DNA from: Capsaspora owczarzaki ATCC 30864
Taxonomy: Eukaryota > Opisthokonta > Filasterea
NCBI RefSeq assembly: GCF_000151315.2
Contig: NW_011887305.1
Coordinates: 444,269-508,268 of the forward strand
Direction of reading: 5' to 3'
DNA length: 64,000 nt
The notes under the pieces were generated by a model. It made no database searches. It had not been told where the DNA came from and worked only from the letters and a program-made list of their open reading frames with translations. Position numbers and translations under genes: made by a program. Positions 1-11,243 of this stretch are shown one piece after another (within the stretch, counting starts at the first letter, position 1; each line of letters begins with the position of its first letter).

Positions 1-1
1 T

Positions 2-2272
2 ACCAATGACGGCAGGGACTACGGCTCAGCTGTGCACTTTGACGATCGGGAGAGCGACGACGACACGCTGGACGAGCTCAACTACCGCCGCCACCCAATG
101 TACCGCGAGTACGCGCCAGTCCTCAATGCGTATCGGCCATTCGGCTACGTCGGCATTCTGCACAAGCGCAATCCCGCGACAGACTCGAACAGCATCCGCG
201 AGGCTGGCTTCGACCCGGAGGAGTGGGTGATTTCCATGCTAAAGTGCCAGCCAGCGACCAGTCCCGACCCAGCTGAAGCAGGGCCCTGCTGCTGCTGCTG
301 CTGCTGCTGCTGCACACGAGTCTACTCCATCACAGTCAGAGCAGGCTCCCACGCCATGGGCGCTCGCAGTCGCAGAAGCCGCCAAAGCAGGCGTGCTGCC
401 TGTCTCAGAAGCGACGACCGCGCGTGCATCGTCCAGCTCGGGCTCCAGCTCCGGCGTCGAGACGGCCGATTCCAATCGAGCCCCTCTGTTTTTTTTGGTG
501 GGACATTTTTGATGGATCTCAAGGTAACCGATTGAACACAGCAACGCAATGCGACAACCAAAAAATAGCAAACGACTCACCTTCGCTTTGCGCATCACTC
601 TGCTTGACAATCCATCCCAGACTTTCCCCTGGATGACTTTATCCAAAACCACCCAGTGAATCGCGAGCCCGACTTTAATCCACTGGACGCGAGCCCCGAG
701 TTTAACTGGGCAGTTGGACGTCGCCTGCTTCCTTCGTTCGTGGCATCCAAGTCGGCCGAGCGTGTGCGCTTCTCGCATCGAGGAGTCGCCATCGACACCA
801 AGTCCCGATTTGTACGTCGCTGTCTGCGGCGTGCCGAGCGCAATGCTTCTCGCATTTTCATGGTCGATGAAGCCACAGCAACCTCGTGCTCAATCAACCA
901 GTCCAACATCGACCGTCTCACGTTTCATGGAGACCTGCTGCGCGACCCGACACTGCAGATGGACTTGGTTGCGACTGGTTTGCCTCTGAGCGCGAAACTC
1001 TACTGGGGTGACTCAGATACCTATTTCGCTTCATTCTCTAGCGGGACTGGCAGTGAACAGACTGGCTGGGTAATGCACTCGCGCCGCTACACTCGGTACT
1101 GGGATGAGATTGAGAGCCCGCTCATGACTGGCTCCATTATGGAGCTGTTTGACGCGCTGGAGACGATTCGGGTTGGTCGGTCCTACTCGCTGTCCACAGC
1201 CTTGTTGGGGAATGCCCCAGACTACGACCAATTTTATACCCCATCAGCTGTGTGGGTCATGCTGTTCCGATACTGGATTTTCGTCGAACGTGTACGACCA
1301 CCGAAATCTGTCATTGATCACTGCGCCACGACCAGCATTGATACGCTTCGGTACTGTTTAAGGCATCACTACCAGGAGATGCACGGTCTTCGCGAGGTAC
1401 TGCTAGCTCGTTGGCTGATCAACCACGTCGATCGCCGCAGACCGAATGCGTGGAACTGTGTCACGCTCGTCTTGGAGTGGTTGTACCCCGAGCGCAAGCC
1501 TGCGTCGTACGACTGCCTGCATCCGCCACGGCCCACGGGTCCGACGGTTTACGACAAGTTTGGTGTGACCGAGGAAGCTGAATGGGTCGTTTGCCGTATT
1601 CCTTTTGGCTACAATGCTGATTGGCTCACGAACGTGCCCGGGTGGGATATGGCGACTGTGCTTGAGTGGCTACCTGAACTTGGCCGGCAGAACTTCATTG
1701 ACAGACCGACATCGTACTTTTCGAATTGGCTCTACCAGTTTGAGCTTGCAGGCTTTCGTACTCTGCCTGCTTTCGATGCCAAATCTTGGTGGTATTCCGG
1801 TGATGCTCATCCATTTGCGGTGGCGGCGACTCGACGCCTGGTTGTCGGATGCTTGCTTGCGTGGGGACTCTCTCCTTCGAAATGCCTCGCTTTCGTCTCA
1901 TCATGTTCATATGGTGGCTGGCCATATGTCAAGCATCCCTATGACCGAGCACTTGAAAAGGAGTGGGCTCGCTTGCATGACCGAGTGGACGCAACCAACC
2001 AGGAAACTCTCAAGCAGATTCTGCAAATGGCCGAGCAAGCGCAACCTTTGAGACTTTCCTCGCTGTGCCGACTCAAGCTGTGGCGGCACGAAGGGAGCGA
2101 GGAAGCAGTTGCCAAAGCGCTCGGTGTCAGCAACATTGATGCGCTTCTTGGACTCGTCCCACCCGTCCCGCAGCCCGATCTGCGCGTACCTGAGGATGTC
2201 GCGCAGTTTGTGTTGGACATGCCTCTTGCTCGTCATTTGCAGCGCGTTCCCGCCTATCATGAGATGAGTTGA
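2..2272 (+). CDS. SOCS-box protein, 3' part of gene (5' end outside window)
   Basis: The reading frame enters from the left edge, so the start is missing. Proposed exons are 2-226, 336-523 and 621-2272, with introns GTGATT..CACAG and GTAACC..CCCAG. The first intron removes a CTG tract and restores the frame after EEW. The body (about 500 residues) resembles no family I recognise. The C-terminus (about 2050-2260) has a BC-box-like LSSLCRLKL (LxxxCxxxL) and, after an insertion, MPLARHLQRV, resembling a Cul5 box (LPLPxxL). Together these read as a SOCS box, which in known proteins recruits Elongin B/C and a cullin so the rest of the protein can present a substrate for ubiquitination. Exon 2 and exon 3 agree in phase only if the T run near 489-497 is one base shorter, so an assembly error or a broken frame is possible. 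Two separate genes are the alternative. Confidence 0.55.
287..313 (+). repeat. CTG/GCT trinucleotide repeat
   Basis: About nine units of TGC/CTG. I place it inside the first intron of the SOCS-box gene. If it were exonic it would encode poly-Cys or poly-Ala depending on frame. Confidence 0.85.
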
Positions 2273-2342
2273 TCTTGTTTGTCAGTTCCTCTGTTCGTTT
2301 GTTTCGGCTCTTGCCTCTTCTTGTCTGATTGTCTGTGCTTTG

Positions 2343-2348
2343 AATAAA
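2343..2348 (+). terminator. Polyadenylation signal AATAAA
   Basis: A canonical AATAAA lies 71 bases after the TGA of the SOCS-box gene and before the formin gene on the same strand. It is the natural 3' end signal for the former. Confidence 0.6.
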
Positions 2349-2455
2349 CCACACGGCACTTATTTTGACGAATACAACTTTGTGCTGAATAGCAACGTTT
2401 ACGACGAGATCAAACCTCGAAAACATCAGCGCCAACCGCACTCTTCTTTATTCTA

Positions 2456-2466
<11 letters not shown>

Positions 2467-2531
<65 letters not shown>
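2467..2531 (+). repeat. 65-base poly(T) tract
   Basis: An uninterrupted T run ends 15 bases before the TTTTAG that opens the first recognisable formin exon. It would be an extreme polypyrimidine tract if this is an intron. No ATG occurs between 2273 and this tract. Confidence 0.9.
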
Positions 2532-2546
2532 CCCTTGTTCTTTTAG

Positions 2547-5500
2547 GTCACTTCAATGGCTGCGAGTGGGGCTGCGGCTGCTTGCAGTACCTCAACGATG
2601 TCGATCCGTTCCAGCTCGTGACGCCAGAGCCCGCGCGCAGCAAACCGTTCAAAGTGGACGAATCCCTTCCGCTTGGCGAGCAACTCCGCGACATCCACAA
2701 GATGCTCATGCCGCCGCTCAAGGCAAGCACAAAGCCCTCCCCAGCAACACAAACACACACCCATCCGAGTGGAGCGCTGGAACACAGCGAGAGACCGAGT
2801 CAGTGAGAGAGAGAGAACGAGCGTGAAAAGCGACCTTACTGACCAGTTGCCATTCCTGACGATGGAAGTGATCGCGCTGCGCTCGTTCGTTTTCAGCACG
2901 GATTTGAAGGGGAGGTGGAGGGTGGGTGAAATGTGCGCAGTCAAGTGCGGATGAGACAATGTCGGAAATCAAGTGAAGGAAGGAATCGGCCGCGGATTGC
3001 GCTTTTCATAGCACCTCAGTTGTTAGCAACAAGTGGCATTCGCCAATTGTCAACCCCCGTTCGCCTCAAAAACCCGTCACTTTGTATTCGATTCATTGAC
3101 ATTTGTCCTTGCTTTTCCTTTTGGTTTGGACTTTGGATGGGGTCGCGGGGCGGGGGGGGGGGAACAAACACACAGGTCGAGACGTGCGCACTGCAAATCA
3201 ATGCGACCAACATCTACTTGGATCTGGACGAGGACATCAACAACCAGCCCGAGGACTGTGGTCTCAAGTCATTCTCGTAAGCGACTGGCGTTGCTTTCTT
3301 CGTTGTTGGCTGAGCTGTGTGTTCGAGAGCACGTTCCCCCGTCGGCTGAACGAGGAGGCGTAGGAGGTCAAAATTGGAACGAAATCTGAAAATGCGTCAT
3401 TCTCGGTCATCGGCTTGTCACTCGAATAACCAACCCGAAAAATTGGTCTGACGCTCAGTCCATGGCCAACGTGCACGGAATGGCACGGGCGTGTTTTGGC
3501 GCTGGGACGGCGGTGGTTTGGGCCTGAGGCAGTCAGAGTAGGAGGAGAAAAGAGAGGCGGGGAGAACAAGCGCTCAGATCCAAAAAACACAGTCTTGTTT
3601 TCCTGCTTTTGCGCTGCATGGTCGCGGATGAATTCCTTCCTCCTCTCATACTGATGCTCTGGATGTGTGGGGATCACCTTGAAAATTCCACCATTGTTGC
3701 CGCCACCGCGTGCGTTGCGTTTGTCTTACTGGGAGCACTGCCAATACTCACTGTCCACTTCTTATTTTCTTTTTGTTTTTTGGTTTTTGGCTTCAGTCTC
3801 GTTCTTTTGCGCACAAAGCCGTCCGTGCGCGCCGAGACTGTCATCAAGCACCTGCATAGCACAGACGTCAAGGAGTTGCGCAAGTCAATTTTCACCTTGC
3901 GACGCATGTTCAAGGTAGGCACTTGGTTTCGCCGATTGTTGCGCTAGTCGTACTTTTCGACCTCCATGCCACGCTTGGCCGTGTTTGTTTTTTTGTTCTA
4001 AGCAGCACACGCTTCCTTCCGCCCCCTCCTCTCAAACAAGTCCCTTGCGCTCACAATCCCCTGGTGTATATGCTTGTTAGGAGGACGAGACGTTCGTCCA
4101 GGAGTTCATTTTTGCGGAGGGTCTGCGAACCCTCATGAAGGTCACCCGCACCGCCGAGCAGCTGACTCAGGTGTATGTGCTGCGAGCACTGGGCAACGCC
4201 ATCTGCTTTGTCGACGGCATGGAGCAACTGTTGAAATCAATGGACGTGCTCGTCGACATTGTCAAGTTTGCCCTGACGGACAGCTCCAACTTGGCCAAGG
4301 CTGCGCTCGAGCTGCTGGTGGTCGTGACCGACTACCGTGAGAGCAACCACGAGCTGATTGTTGATGCATTCCGGCGCATTTCGACCGAGACAAAGCAGCC
4401 AATGTTCAAGTCGCTGGTTCAGCAGATCGCCAACATTGGCGACGAAGAGGTCCAAGTCTACTGCATGACCCTCATCAACAAGACGCTCGCCGCCGCAGAC
4501 GAGGAAGACCTCTTCTATGACTTGATTGACCATCTCGAGATTGCTGGCATTTCCAAGTTGAAAAAACCGTCCTCAGGACCCTACCGCCAGGCGCTGCTCG
4601 ACTATGAGCACACTGTCGAGGAGGCTGACAAGGGCAAGGTGTCCAACGCCTCCGCTCAGACACTTGCGCTGGCCAAGCGATCCGCGCCTGGCAAGGCTGC
4701 CGACGTGAAGCCGGCTGCTGCTGACCTCAAGAAGGTTGACGTGAAGCCTGCAGAAGTGAAGCCCGCAGAAGTGAAGCCTGCCTCAAACACCTCCACGCCA
4801 AGCAAGCCGTCGGTGACAGTGGCCGACCCAACGCCCGCGAAAACGGCATTGACGACTTCGAGTTCGACTTCTTCGCCTGCCGTTTCGGTCACCTCGCGCT
4901 ATGCTCCCGCCAGCACGACCACCACCACCACCACCACCACTACCAAGCCCGCAGACTCGACTTTGTCTCCAGCATCTTCGCCTGCCGTTTCAGTCACCTC
5001 GAGATATGCTCCCGCCAGCACAACAACTTCAACTCCGTCTGCTGCTGTCAGTCCGACTTCGGATGGCAGCGTGAGCAAGGCCGCCTCGACGCCGTCCGTA
5101 CTGTCTCGTTACACACCTGGTGGCTCATCCACCGCAGCTCCAGACGCGTCGGCAAAGACGGCCAGTGCCCTGGCAGCCATGGCGAACGAGTCAGACAAGC
5201 GCCGGAATCCCGACTCTGGGCTCAATGCACTCAAGGATGTCAGTGCGCTGGCCATGTCTGCTTTGGCTGGGCCCGAAACTGCGATTGTCGATACGCCTCC
5301 CAAGCCCACTGGCTCGTCGTCTGCTACGTCGTTTTCGACCATTTCTGGCCATCGCGCCACGCTGCCCAAGCCCGAAACTGCCGCCGGCGTCGCCGCCACC
5401 ACCACAACCACCACGCCAGCACCTGCTAGCTCTACAACCTCAGCTGCCACTACAGCTACACCAACTACTACCACTACTACTGCAGCAGCATCAGACGCAG

Positions 5501-8033
5501 CCAAGACCGAGCCTGCAGCCACCATCGCCTCGCCGCCGCCTGCCAGCTCAACCCGCTCTGTTTCACCAGACCCCACCCCAAACACCCCGTCGCGTGCGAC
5601 CAGCGGCTCTGTTCGCCAAAAGCGAATGGAGCGCAATCTCAAAATGCGAGGCGAGAGCGACAATTCAGCGACCCTGGCTGCCATTGCTACCAGTCACGAG
5701 GACGCTGCTGAGGATGGCCAATCACAAACCCCGTCTCCGTTGCCGCGATCTGCTGGTCTCCCCGCTGTGTCCGATACGTCATCCGAGGTCCAGCCTGCGA
5801 ACGCTACCGCTGCTGCTCCCGGCACCGCCAACGATGCCGAGTTTACCAGGCCCGCCTCTCACAGACGCAGCTCGTCTTACACGCAAGCGACCGAGGGTGG
5901 TGGCGCGTCGACAGCGCCTTCCGAGCCCACGGTGGTTGAGATTGTTGTGCCAGTGCCTGGCAAGCTCGTTCGCATCGAGGTTGAGGAGCCCGAGGCTCCC
6001 CCTCCGCCAGCTCCAATCGTCCGCAAGAAGTTTGCTCAGAAGGAGTTTATTCTGCGCTCGTTTGACTTTTCCGACCTGAATGAGGGAGACGACGAAGACC
6101 CCTTGGACGAAACGGTCGGCATGCTGCCTGGCGGCGATGGCTCGGGTCCTCCTGGTCCCCCGCCGCCTCCACCAATGGGAGGAGGTCCGCCCATGCCTCC
6201 GCCCCCACCTCCTGCCATGGGTGGTCCTCCCATGCCTCCGCCGCCGCCGCCGATGGCCGGTGCACCCCCGCCGCCGCCTCCGCCTGGTGCTCCAGCACCG
6301 CCGCCAGCCCCCGGCGCACTCGGCGCAACAACTGGTACAGGCGCAGGTGCAGACAAGGTTGTCATGCGCCAACTGCATTGGACCAAGGTTAGCGTGCCGA
6401 TGGTTCGTGCGCCCAACGCGGCGGCAACCGTGTGGGAAGAGGTCAAGCCAGTGACCATCAACACGGCCAAATGGACGCAACTGTTTGGCGTCGTCAAGAC
6501 TGCTGCGGCCGACAAGGAGGCCAAGGCTGATGACAGCCAGGCCAAGCCGCGCAAAATCACCGTGCTCGATGGCAAGCGCTCCAACGCGGTCGCCATTGCA
6601 ATCACCAAGCTCCCAGCTGCCAAGCACATCCGAGACGTCATCCTGACTCAGGACGACCGCAAGGTGACCAAGGAAGACATTCGCCGACTGCTCGACCTTT
6701 GCCCCACCGACGAAGAGCTCCAGGCAATCCAGGCTGGTATCAGCGCCAACCCGGACATTCCACTCGACACGGCGGAGGAGTACTTGAACGCCCTTGGATC
6801 GGTGCCTGCTGTGCAGGCTCGGCTCAAGGTTTGGAGCTTCCTTCACGACTTTGAGGAGCGTTTCAACCAGAACGCCTCGCAACTGCTCTCCATCAAGCTG
6901 GCTGTGAGCGAGCTCCACGACAGCAACGCTCTCAAGACAGTCATGAGCCTCGTCCTTGCCATTGGTAACCATCTGAACGCTGGCTCGGCTCGCGGTCTGG
7001 CCAAGGGTTTCCAGCTGGACGTGCTGAACAAGCTGCAAGACGCCAAGGATGTGACTGGCAAAGTGACCCTTTTGCAGCACCTCGTCACGCTCGTTCTGGA
7101 AGAGTATCCGGCAGCCGCCTCGCTGTATGATGAGCTCTCGCATGTGGTGGATGTCACCAAGATGGACGTTGACGGACTTGAAGGCCGGCTGAGCAAGCTG
7201 ACGAGCGATGTCAACAGCATCCGGGACTTGGTCGACGAAGTGACCTTGGCGGCCTCGACCTCGCTTGCGCTCTCCGTGACCCAGCAAAGCGCCGAGTCTC
7301 CCTACAAGGCAATCATCCCCAAGTTCCTTGCGGACGCGGGTCATCAGTGCGAGGTGATGGAGGCGGCGCACTACCGCATCAACAACCGATTTGGCAAGCT
7401 GCTGCTCTACTTTGGCCTGTCCGTGTCGACCGCCAAGAAGACAAAGCTGAGTGAGTTTTCCACCATGATCAGTGACTTTGCTTTCGACTACCGAATGAAC
7501 GTCAAGAAGCAAGTCGAGGCCAAGGAGCTGGTCAAGGTCAAACGCGAACGCAACAAGACGCGTGGCCAGCGCATTACGTTGACTGGCAAGAACGACCCCA
7601 ACAAGCCGCCAGGAGCCGACAAGCTCAATGGGATGCCCTCGCCCAAATTGGGAGCATCCCTCACGGTGCCCGGAGCCGCCGAGTCTCCCTCGCTGTCTTC
7701 GTCCACCGCTTCTGCGGCAACTCCAAGCCTTGGTAGCACTGATGATGACGATGAAGACGAAATGATGTCTGCGTTGGCCAAGACTCTGATTTCCTCCGCC
7801 ACCTCGTCCGCGAACAAGCGAAAAAAGATGCGCAAGCCGAGCTGTCTGGGACCACGAACAACAAGTAGGTTGAGTTTGTGTGTTTCTTGGAGCAGCTTTT
7901 GTCCACAAACTGACTATTTTCGTTGTTCTTTTTTTGCTTGTTTGCTTGTTTGCTTGTTTGCTTGCTTGCTTGTTTGTTTGCTTGCTTGTTTTCAGTTCGC
8001 GCTGCGCTAGCATCCGCATCTACCGCCAATTAG
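2547..8033 (+). CDS. FHOD: FHOD-family formin
   Basis: Nucleates and bundles actin filaments. Exons are 2547-2722, 3176-3276, 3797-3914, 4081-7864 and 7996-8033. The N-terminal exons give QYLNDVDPF, LPLGEQL and LKVETCALQI, which follow FHOD1/3 (QYLEDTDPF, LPLGAQI, LKLEDCALQV). The FH3 armadillo region runs to about 4620. A long Thr/Ser/Ala/Pro linker follows, then a proline-rich FH1 (about 6140-6330) and FH2 (about 6360-7560) with LHWTKV and the GNHLNAGSARGLAKGF signature. A DAD-like acidic-EMMSALAKTL-basic motif (about 7740-7850) suggests autoinhibition. The first intron is GC-AG (donor GCAAGC at 2723). The true start is unclear: ATG 2556 opens a plausible MAASGAAAA but in another frame from the exon, and no upstream ATG exists before the previous stop. 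The family call is firm; the start is not. Confidence 0.9.
7931..7990 (+). repeat. TTTGCTTG intronic microsatellite
   Basis: Repeated TTTGC/TTGC units fill the last formin intron just before its TTTTCAG acceptor. They act as pyrimidine-rich sequence and carry no coding signal on the formin strand. Confidence 0.8.
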
Positions 8034-8229
8034 CGAACGCTACTTTATGCTACAGTTGCCCGTTTGTTCGTTCGTTTCCTTTACTGTTTCACTTGCATTT
8101 ACTTCAGAGAGAGATTGAGGGTTGTTGGACAAGTTGCCTACATTGAGGCACGCGTCAAAAGATTATCATACATTTTAATCCAATACAAAGCGTCCTCGTT
8201 CCAACCTCAAAAAAAAAAAGCCAAACAAT

Positions 8230-10974
8230 TTACTTGTGACTAGACCACCGACGGCGCGCAAGCTGCGAACTCTGTCCACCAATCCCGCGGTGGCCATGGA
8301 CGTTGACGGCGTCCGGCATGAGCGAAGGGCGGAGGAAGATTCCGACTCCGCCTGGTGTATGTGCTTTGATCTCGACCTTGGCCATGTCGGGTGCTGCGAG
8401 CGATGCAAAACCAACGTCAGAGAAAACCACATCCATGACACTTTGGCGAATTCCGGCGCCGTGGAATGAAAACGCGCGCCCACTCAACGCGCCCAACGGA
8501 GCTGGACGAGAGGTTCGGTCTGCTGGTGCGACCGACTGCTGTTTCCGCACGACAAGCGATTCGTCAAAGGGCAGGCCCGAGTTGCGCAGAATGGTGATTT
8601 GCTCATCTGTCAGCGCCTTTCCGTGGGCCACGCGGTTGAGAATCTGCTTGACCGCTGCTCGTCTGGGTGCCGCTGGAGTCGCCTGGGTTTCTGTCGCCGG
8701 CGCGCCGGAAGGTGACGGGGTCTGTTGCTCCGTGATCTCGCCGGAGACGCTGACTGGAGTGCTGCTCTCATCGACTCCCGAGTCGGATTTTCTGGCTTGA
8801 CGACGTGCGGCAAGCTCAGACTCGTTGAAAAAGGGTGGCGACAGCAGCGGGGTGCCGAGGTGTCGCTGGTAAAAGTCCTCGGCATTGGAAATCCGTGTCG
8901 CATGCAGTTTGACCGTGTTCGAAACAAAGACAGTCACCAACACGGCGCCGTCCGCGCTCGAGAGCACATCCAAGCGACCAAGGCCGCCAATAAAGACGCA
9001 TTGGCCTGGATTGAGCCGAAACACTTGTGGAACAATCAGCTTTGTCGGAATGACGGCGGAAATGTCGGCGGCGGACAAGCGATGCAGACTTTGGTGCGGC
9101 GACATGATGCCGGGCGTGTCAAACAGGTAGCCCGAGCGCTGGAGCTCCTCGTCGGCCACATCGCGCAAGATCGAGCGTCGATCCAAGCGGGAAAGCGGGA
9201 CGGCGTCCTTGTCAACAGCGGCCGCATCGCGCGACTGCAAGCCTTGGGCTGTGTGAGAATGGGAGCGCCCGAGGCCGCCCGTGGAGTTGGAATCTTGCAG
9301 CATGGCGACCGCGCGTTCTGTTGCGTGAATGGCGTCCATGGCACCGCGAGCGGCCAATCGAAGCTGCTCCACCCTGCGGGAACTTTCCGCACGATCGAGT
9401 CGCCCGGCATACGACGATAGCGACAGCAGTGGGAAGCCGAGCAGGCCAATCGTGGTGCCGGGAACGCCGCTCGTTGTGATGGAGGTCACGGGCGAACGCG
9501 ACTCGTTCAGCACCCGCAATTTGTCGAGCAAGTTGTTGACAAGGGTGGATTTGCCCACATTGGCACAGCCCACAACGTACACGTCGCGGCCACCTCGAAG
9601 GCGCTGGATGGCGTCCAAGAGTGTCCAGCAGCCGGTACCTTTCATTCCGCTGACGAGGTGAACGCCGACAATGTGCGAGCGAACAGCGGGCGAGTAGTGA
9701 TTGATGATGAGGCGCGACAACCATTGGCGAATGCGCGAAAGATGCTTGTCGTAGCCAGGCAGCAAGTCGGCTTTGCTCCCGACGAAAAAGATGCGCTGGT
9801 TGCTGCCGACGTACTCTTCGAGGTTGGGGAGACTCGAGCACGGGAAGGTGGTGACGTCAACCACATGCACGATAAAGGCCTCCTTGGAGCGGATGGGGGC
9901 CAGCTGCTCCTGGAAGTGGGCTGGATCGATTTGGACGGGGAGAAGTTGGTTGTTGTGGGTGAGCTGGTGGCAGCGCTTGCAAATCAAATCGCTGGGCGAT
10001 GCAACGCGGGCCGAAGTGACAATTTGAACACGAGGCTGAGGACTTGGTTGGCCTTCAGAGGCGTCTGCGGTCGTGTCTGCAGGAGCTGCTGGTGCGGTGT
10101 CGTCGCCATTGGATCTGCGCAGTGCATTGCCGAGCAAGCGCTCCGCCTCTTCTGGAGATGCATGCAGGATGGCTGCTTGTTCCTCGAGCGACAGAGACAG
10201 CGGACTGCTGGTGGCACCATCCGTTGCCGGCAGCTTTGACGATCGCGGCTGCGCCTTGCGCTTCTTGTTGTTGTTGGGCCCGGGCGGTGTGCCCTTGATT
10301 TGGCGCGCCTTCAAGCGCTCCTCGATGGCTGCTGGAGAGACATATCCGAGCTGCATCTCATTGCGCAGTTGAAACGCCGTTCCGCATCCTGGGCATTGCC
10401 GCTCGTGCACAAACGCCTCCAGCTCGTGGACGGGGATTGGCGGTGCAGCCATTGCCTCCGCCGTGCGTCTGGCCCGCGCCGGGCTCACCGGTGTCTGGAC
10501 CATGTCCAGAAGATCGCGGTCAACGTGATATCGCCGCGCAGCTTCCTCCGCGATCGTCGACTTTCGCCGCTCGGTCGCGAACGCGGCCATTCTGAGCAGC
10601 GTCGCGTCATCCGGTCTTTGCTCCCCGCGCGGCGGTTCCAGCTCGGCCGTCGCTAATGCTGAGGAGGATGGTGCGGATGAGGATGACATTGTGGCATCGT
10701 GGGTTGGCACTGGGACTGCCAGGGCGGGCTCGTCGGCCGCTGTGTGACTTGGTCTTGGCGGGAACGGCGCACGTGTGGATGAGGACGACGACGAGCATCG
10801 CGCAGTCACGGCGGTCGTCGCAGCGACGGATGATCGTCCAGCATGGATGGGTGCGTACGCTGGCAATGCGGCAAGACCTCGCAGCGCAGCGGACGCGGCA
10901 GCAGCGCCGAGTGAAGCCGGCTGCTGAGGCTGAGCTGCGATCGCACTGATGACCGTCAATGGCGATCTGTGCAT
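8230..10974 (-). CDS. NOA1: Circularly permuted GTPase, NOA1/YqeH family
   Basis: A single-exon gene of 914 codons. The family assists mitochondrial (or bacterial 30S) ribosome assembly. The G motifs come in permuted order: G4-like GSKADLLP (about residues 399-406), G5-like SGMKG (about 442), P-loop GCANVGKST (about 469-477), TSGVPGTT (about 501-508) and DTPGI (about 625). The order G4-G5-G1-G2-G3 defines the family. A split zinc knuckle is present: CPGC (about 194) and CKRC (about 332) are separated by roughly 135 low-complexity residues, far more than in YqeH. The Arg/Ala/Ser-rich N-terminus suits mitochondrial import. G4 reads SKAD rather than NKxD. There is a large insertion between G2 and G3. 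The start ATG is the first in frame and the upstream neighbour is the divergent PSMA7 gene 269 bases away. Confidence 0.88.
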   Translation of the reverse strand: MHRSPLTVISAIAAQPQQPASLGAAAASAALRGLAALPAYAPIHAGRSSVAATTAVTARCSSSSSSTRAPFPPRPSHTAADEPALAVPVPTHDATMSSSSAPSSSALATAELEPPRGEQRPDDATLLRMAAFATERRKSTIAEEAARRYHVDRDLLDMVQTPVSPARARRTAEAMAAPPIPVHELEAFVHERQCPGCGTAFQLRNEMQLGYVSPAAIEERLKARQIKGTPPGPNNNKKRKAQPRSSKLPATDGATSSPLSLSLEEQAAILHASPEEAERLLGNALRRSNGDDTAPAAPADTTADASEGQPSPQPRVQIVTSARVASPSDLICKRCHQLTHNNQLLPVQIDPAHFQEQLAPIRSKEAFIVHVVDVTTFPCSSLPNLEEYVGSNQRIFFVGSKADLLPGYDKHLSRIRQWLSRLIINHYSPAVRSHIVGVHLVSGMKGTGCWTLLDAIQRLRGGRDVYVVGCANVGKSTLVNNLLDKLRVLNESRSPVTSITTSGVPGTTIGLLGFPLLSLSSYAGRLDRAESSRRVEQLRLAARGAMDAIHATERAVAMLQDSNSTGGLGRSHSHTAQGLQSRDAAAVDKDAVPLSRLDRRSILRDVADEELQRSGYLFDTPGIMSPHQSLHRLSAADISAVIPTKLIVPQVFRLNPGQCVFIGGLGRLDVLSSADGAVLVTVFVSNTVKLHATRISNAEDFYQRHLGTPLLSPPFFNESELAARRQARKSDSGVDESSTPVSVSGEITEQQTPSPSGAPATETQATPAAPRRAAVKQILNRVAHGKALTDEQITILRNSGLPFDESLVVRKQQSVAPADRTSRPAPLGALSGRAFSFHGAGIRQSVMDVVFSDVGFASLAAPDMAKVEIKAHTPGGVGIFLRPSLMPDAVNVHGHRGIGGQSSQLARRRWSSHK

Positions 10975-11243
10975 CTGTTGTGATGAAAGATGGACTGAAA
11001 TGAATCGAAGCGACGTTCAAACAACATAGGCAAGAGTGGGATCTGTCATTGAATGTGAGTCGCTGTTGTAAAATCTGAGATGGCTGCAACCAGAGTTGTT
11101 TTTTGAGCGCCATCATCGTTGTTCCCTTGTTCCAGTGCTCTGCTTCTGAACGTCCATCCATCTTGACTTTGCACTTCTGAGACTGACTCGTCTGAGATTC
11201 CAGTCTTTTTTGATCTCAGTCTCAGTCTTACAATCTCGCCAAA

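Noticed and set aside
7931-7990. Regularly spaced repeat as a CRISPR-like array
   Set aside because: A plain short tandem repeat with no spacers, in a eukaryotic intron.
5779-8019. 746-codon open frame antisense to the formin
   Set aside because: It mirrors the FH2 exon and has no family features. High GC at third positions keeps the antisense frame free of stops.
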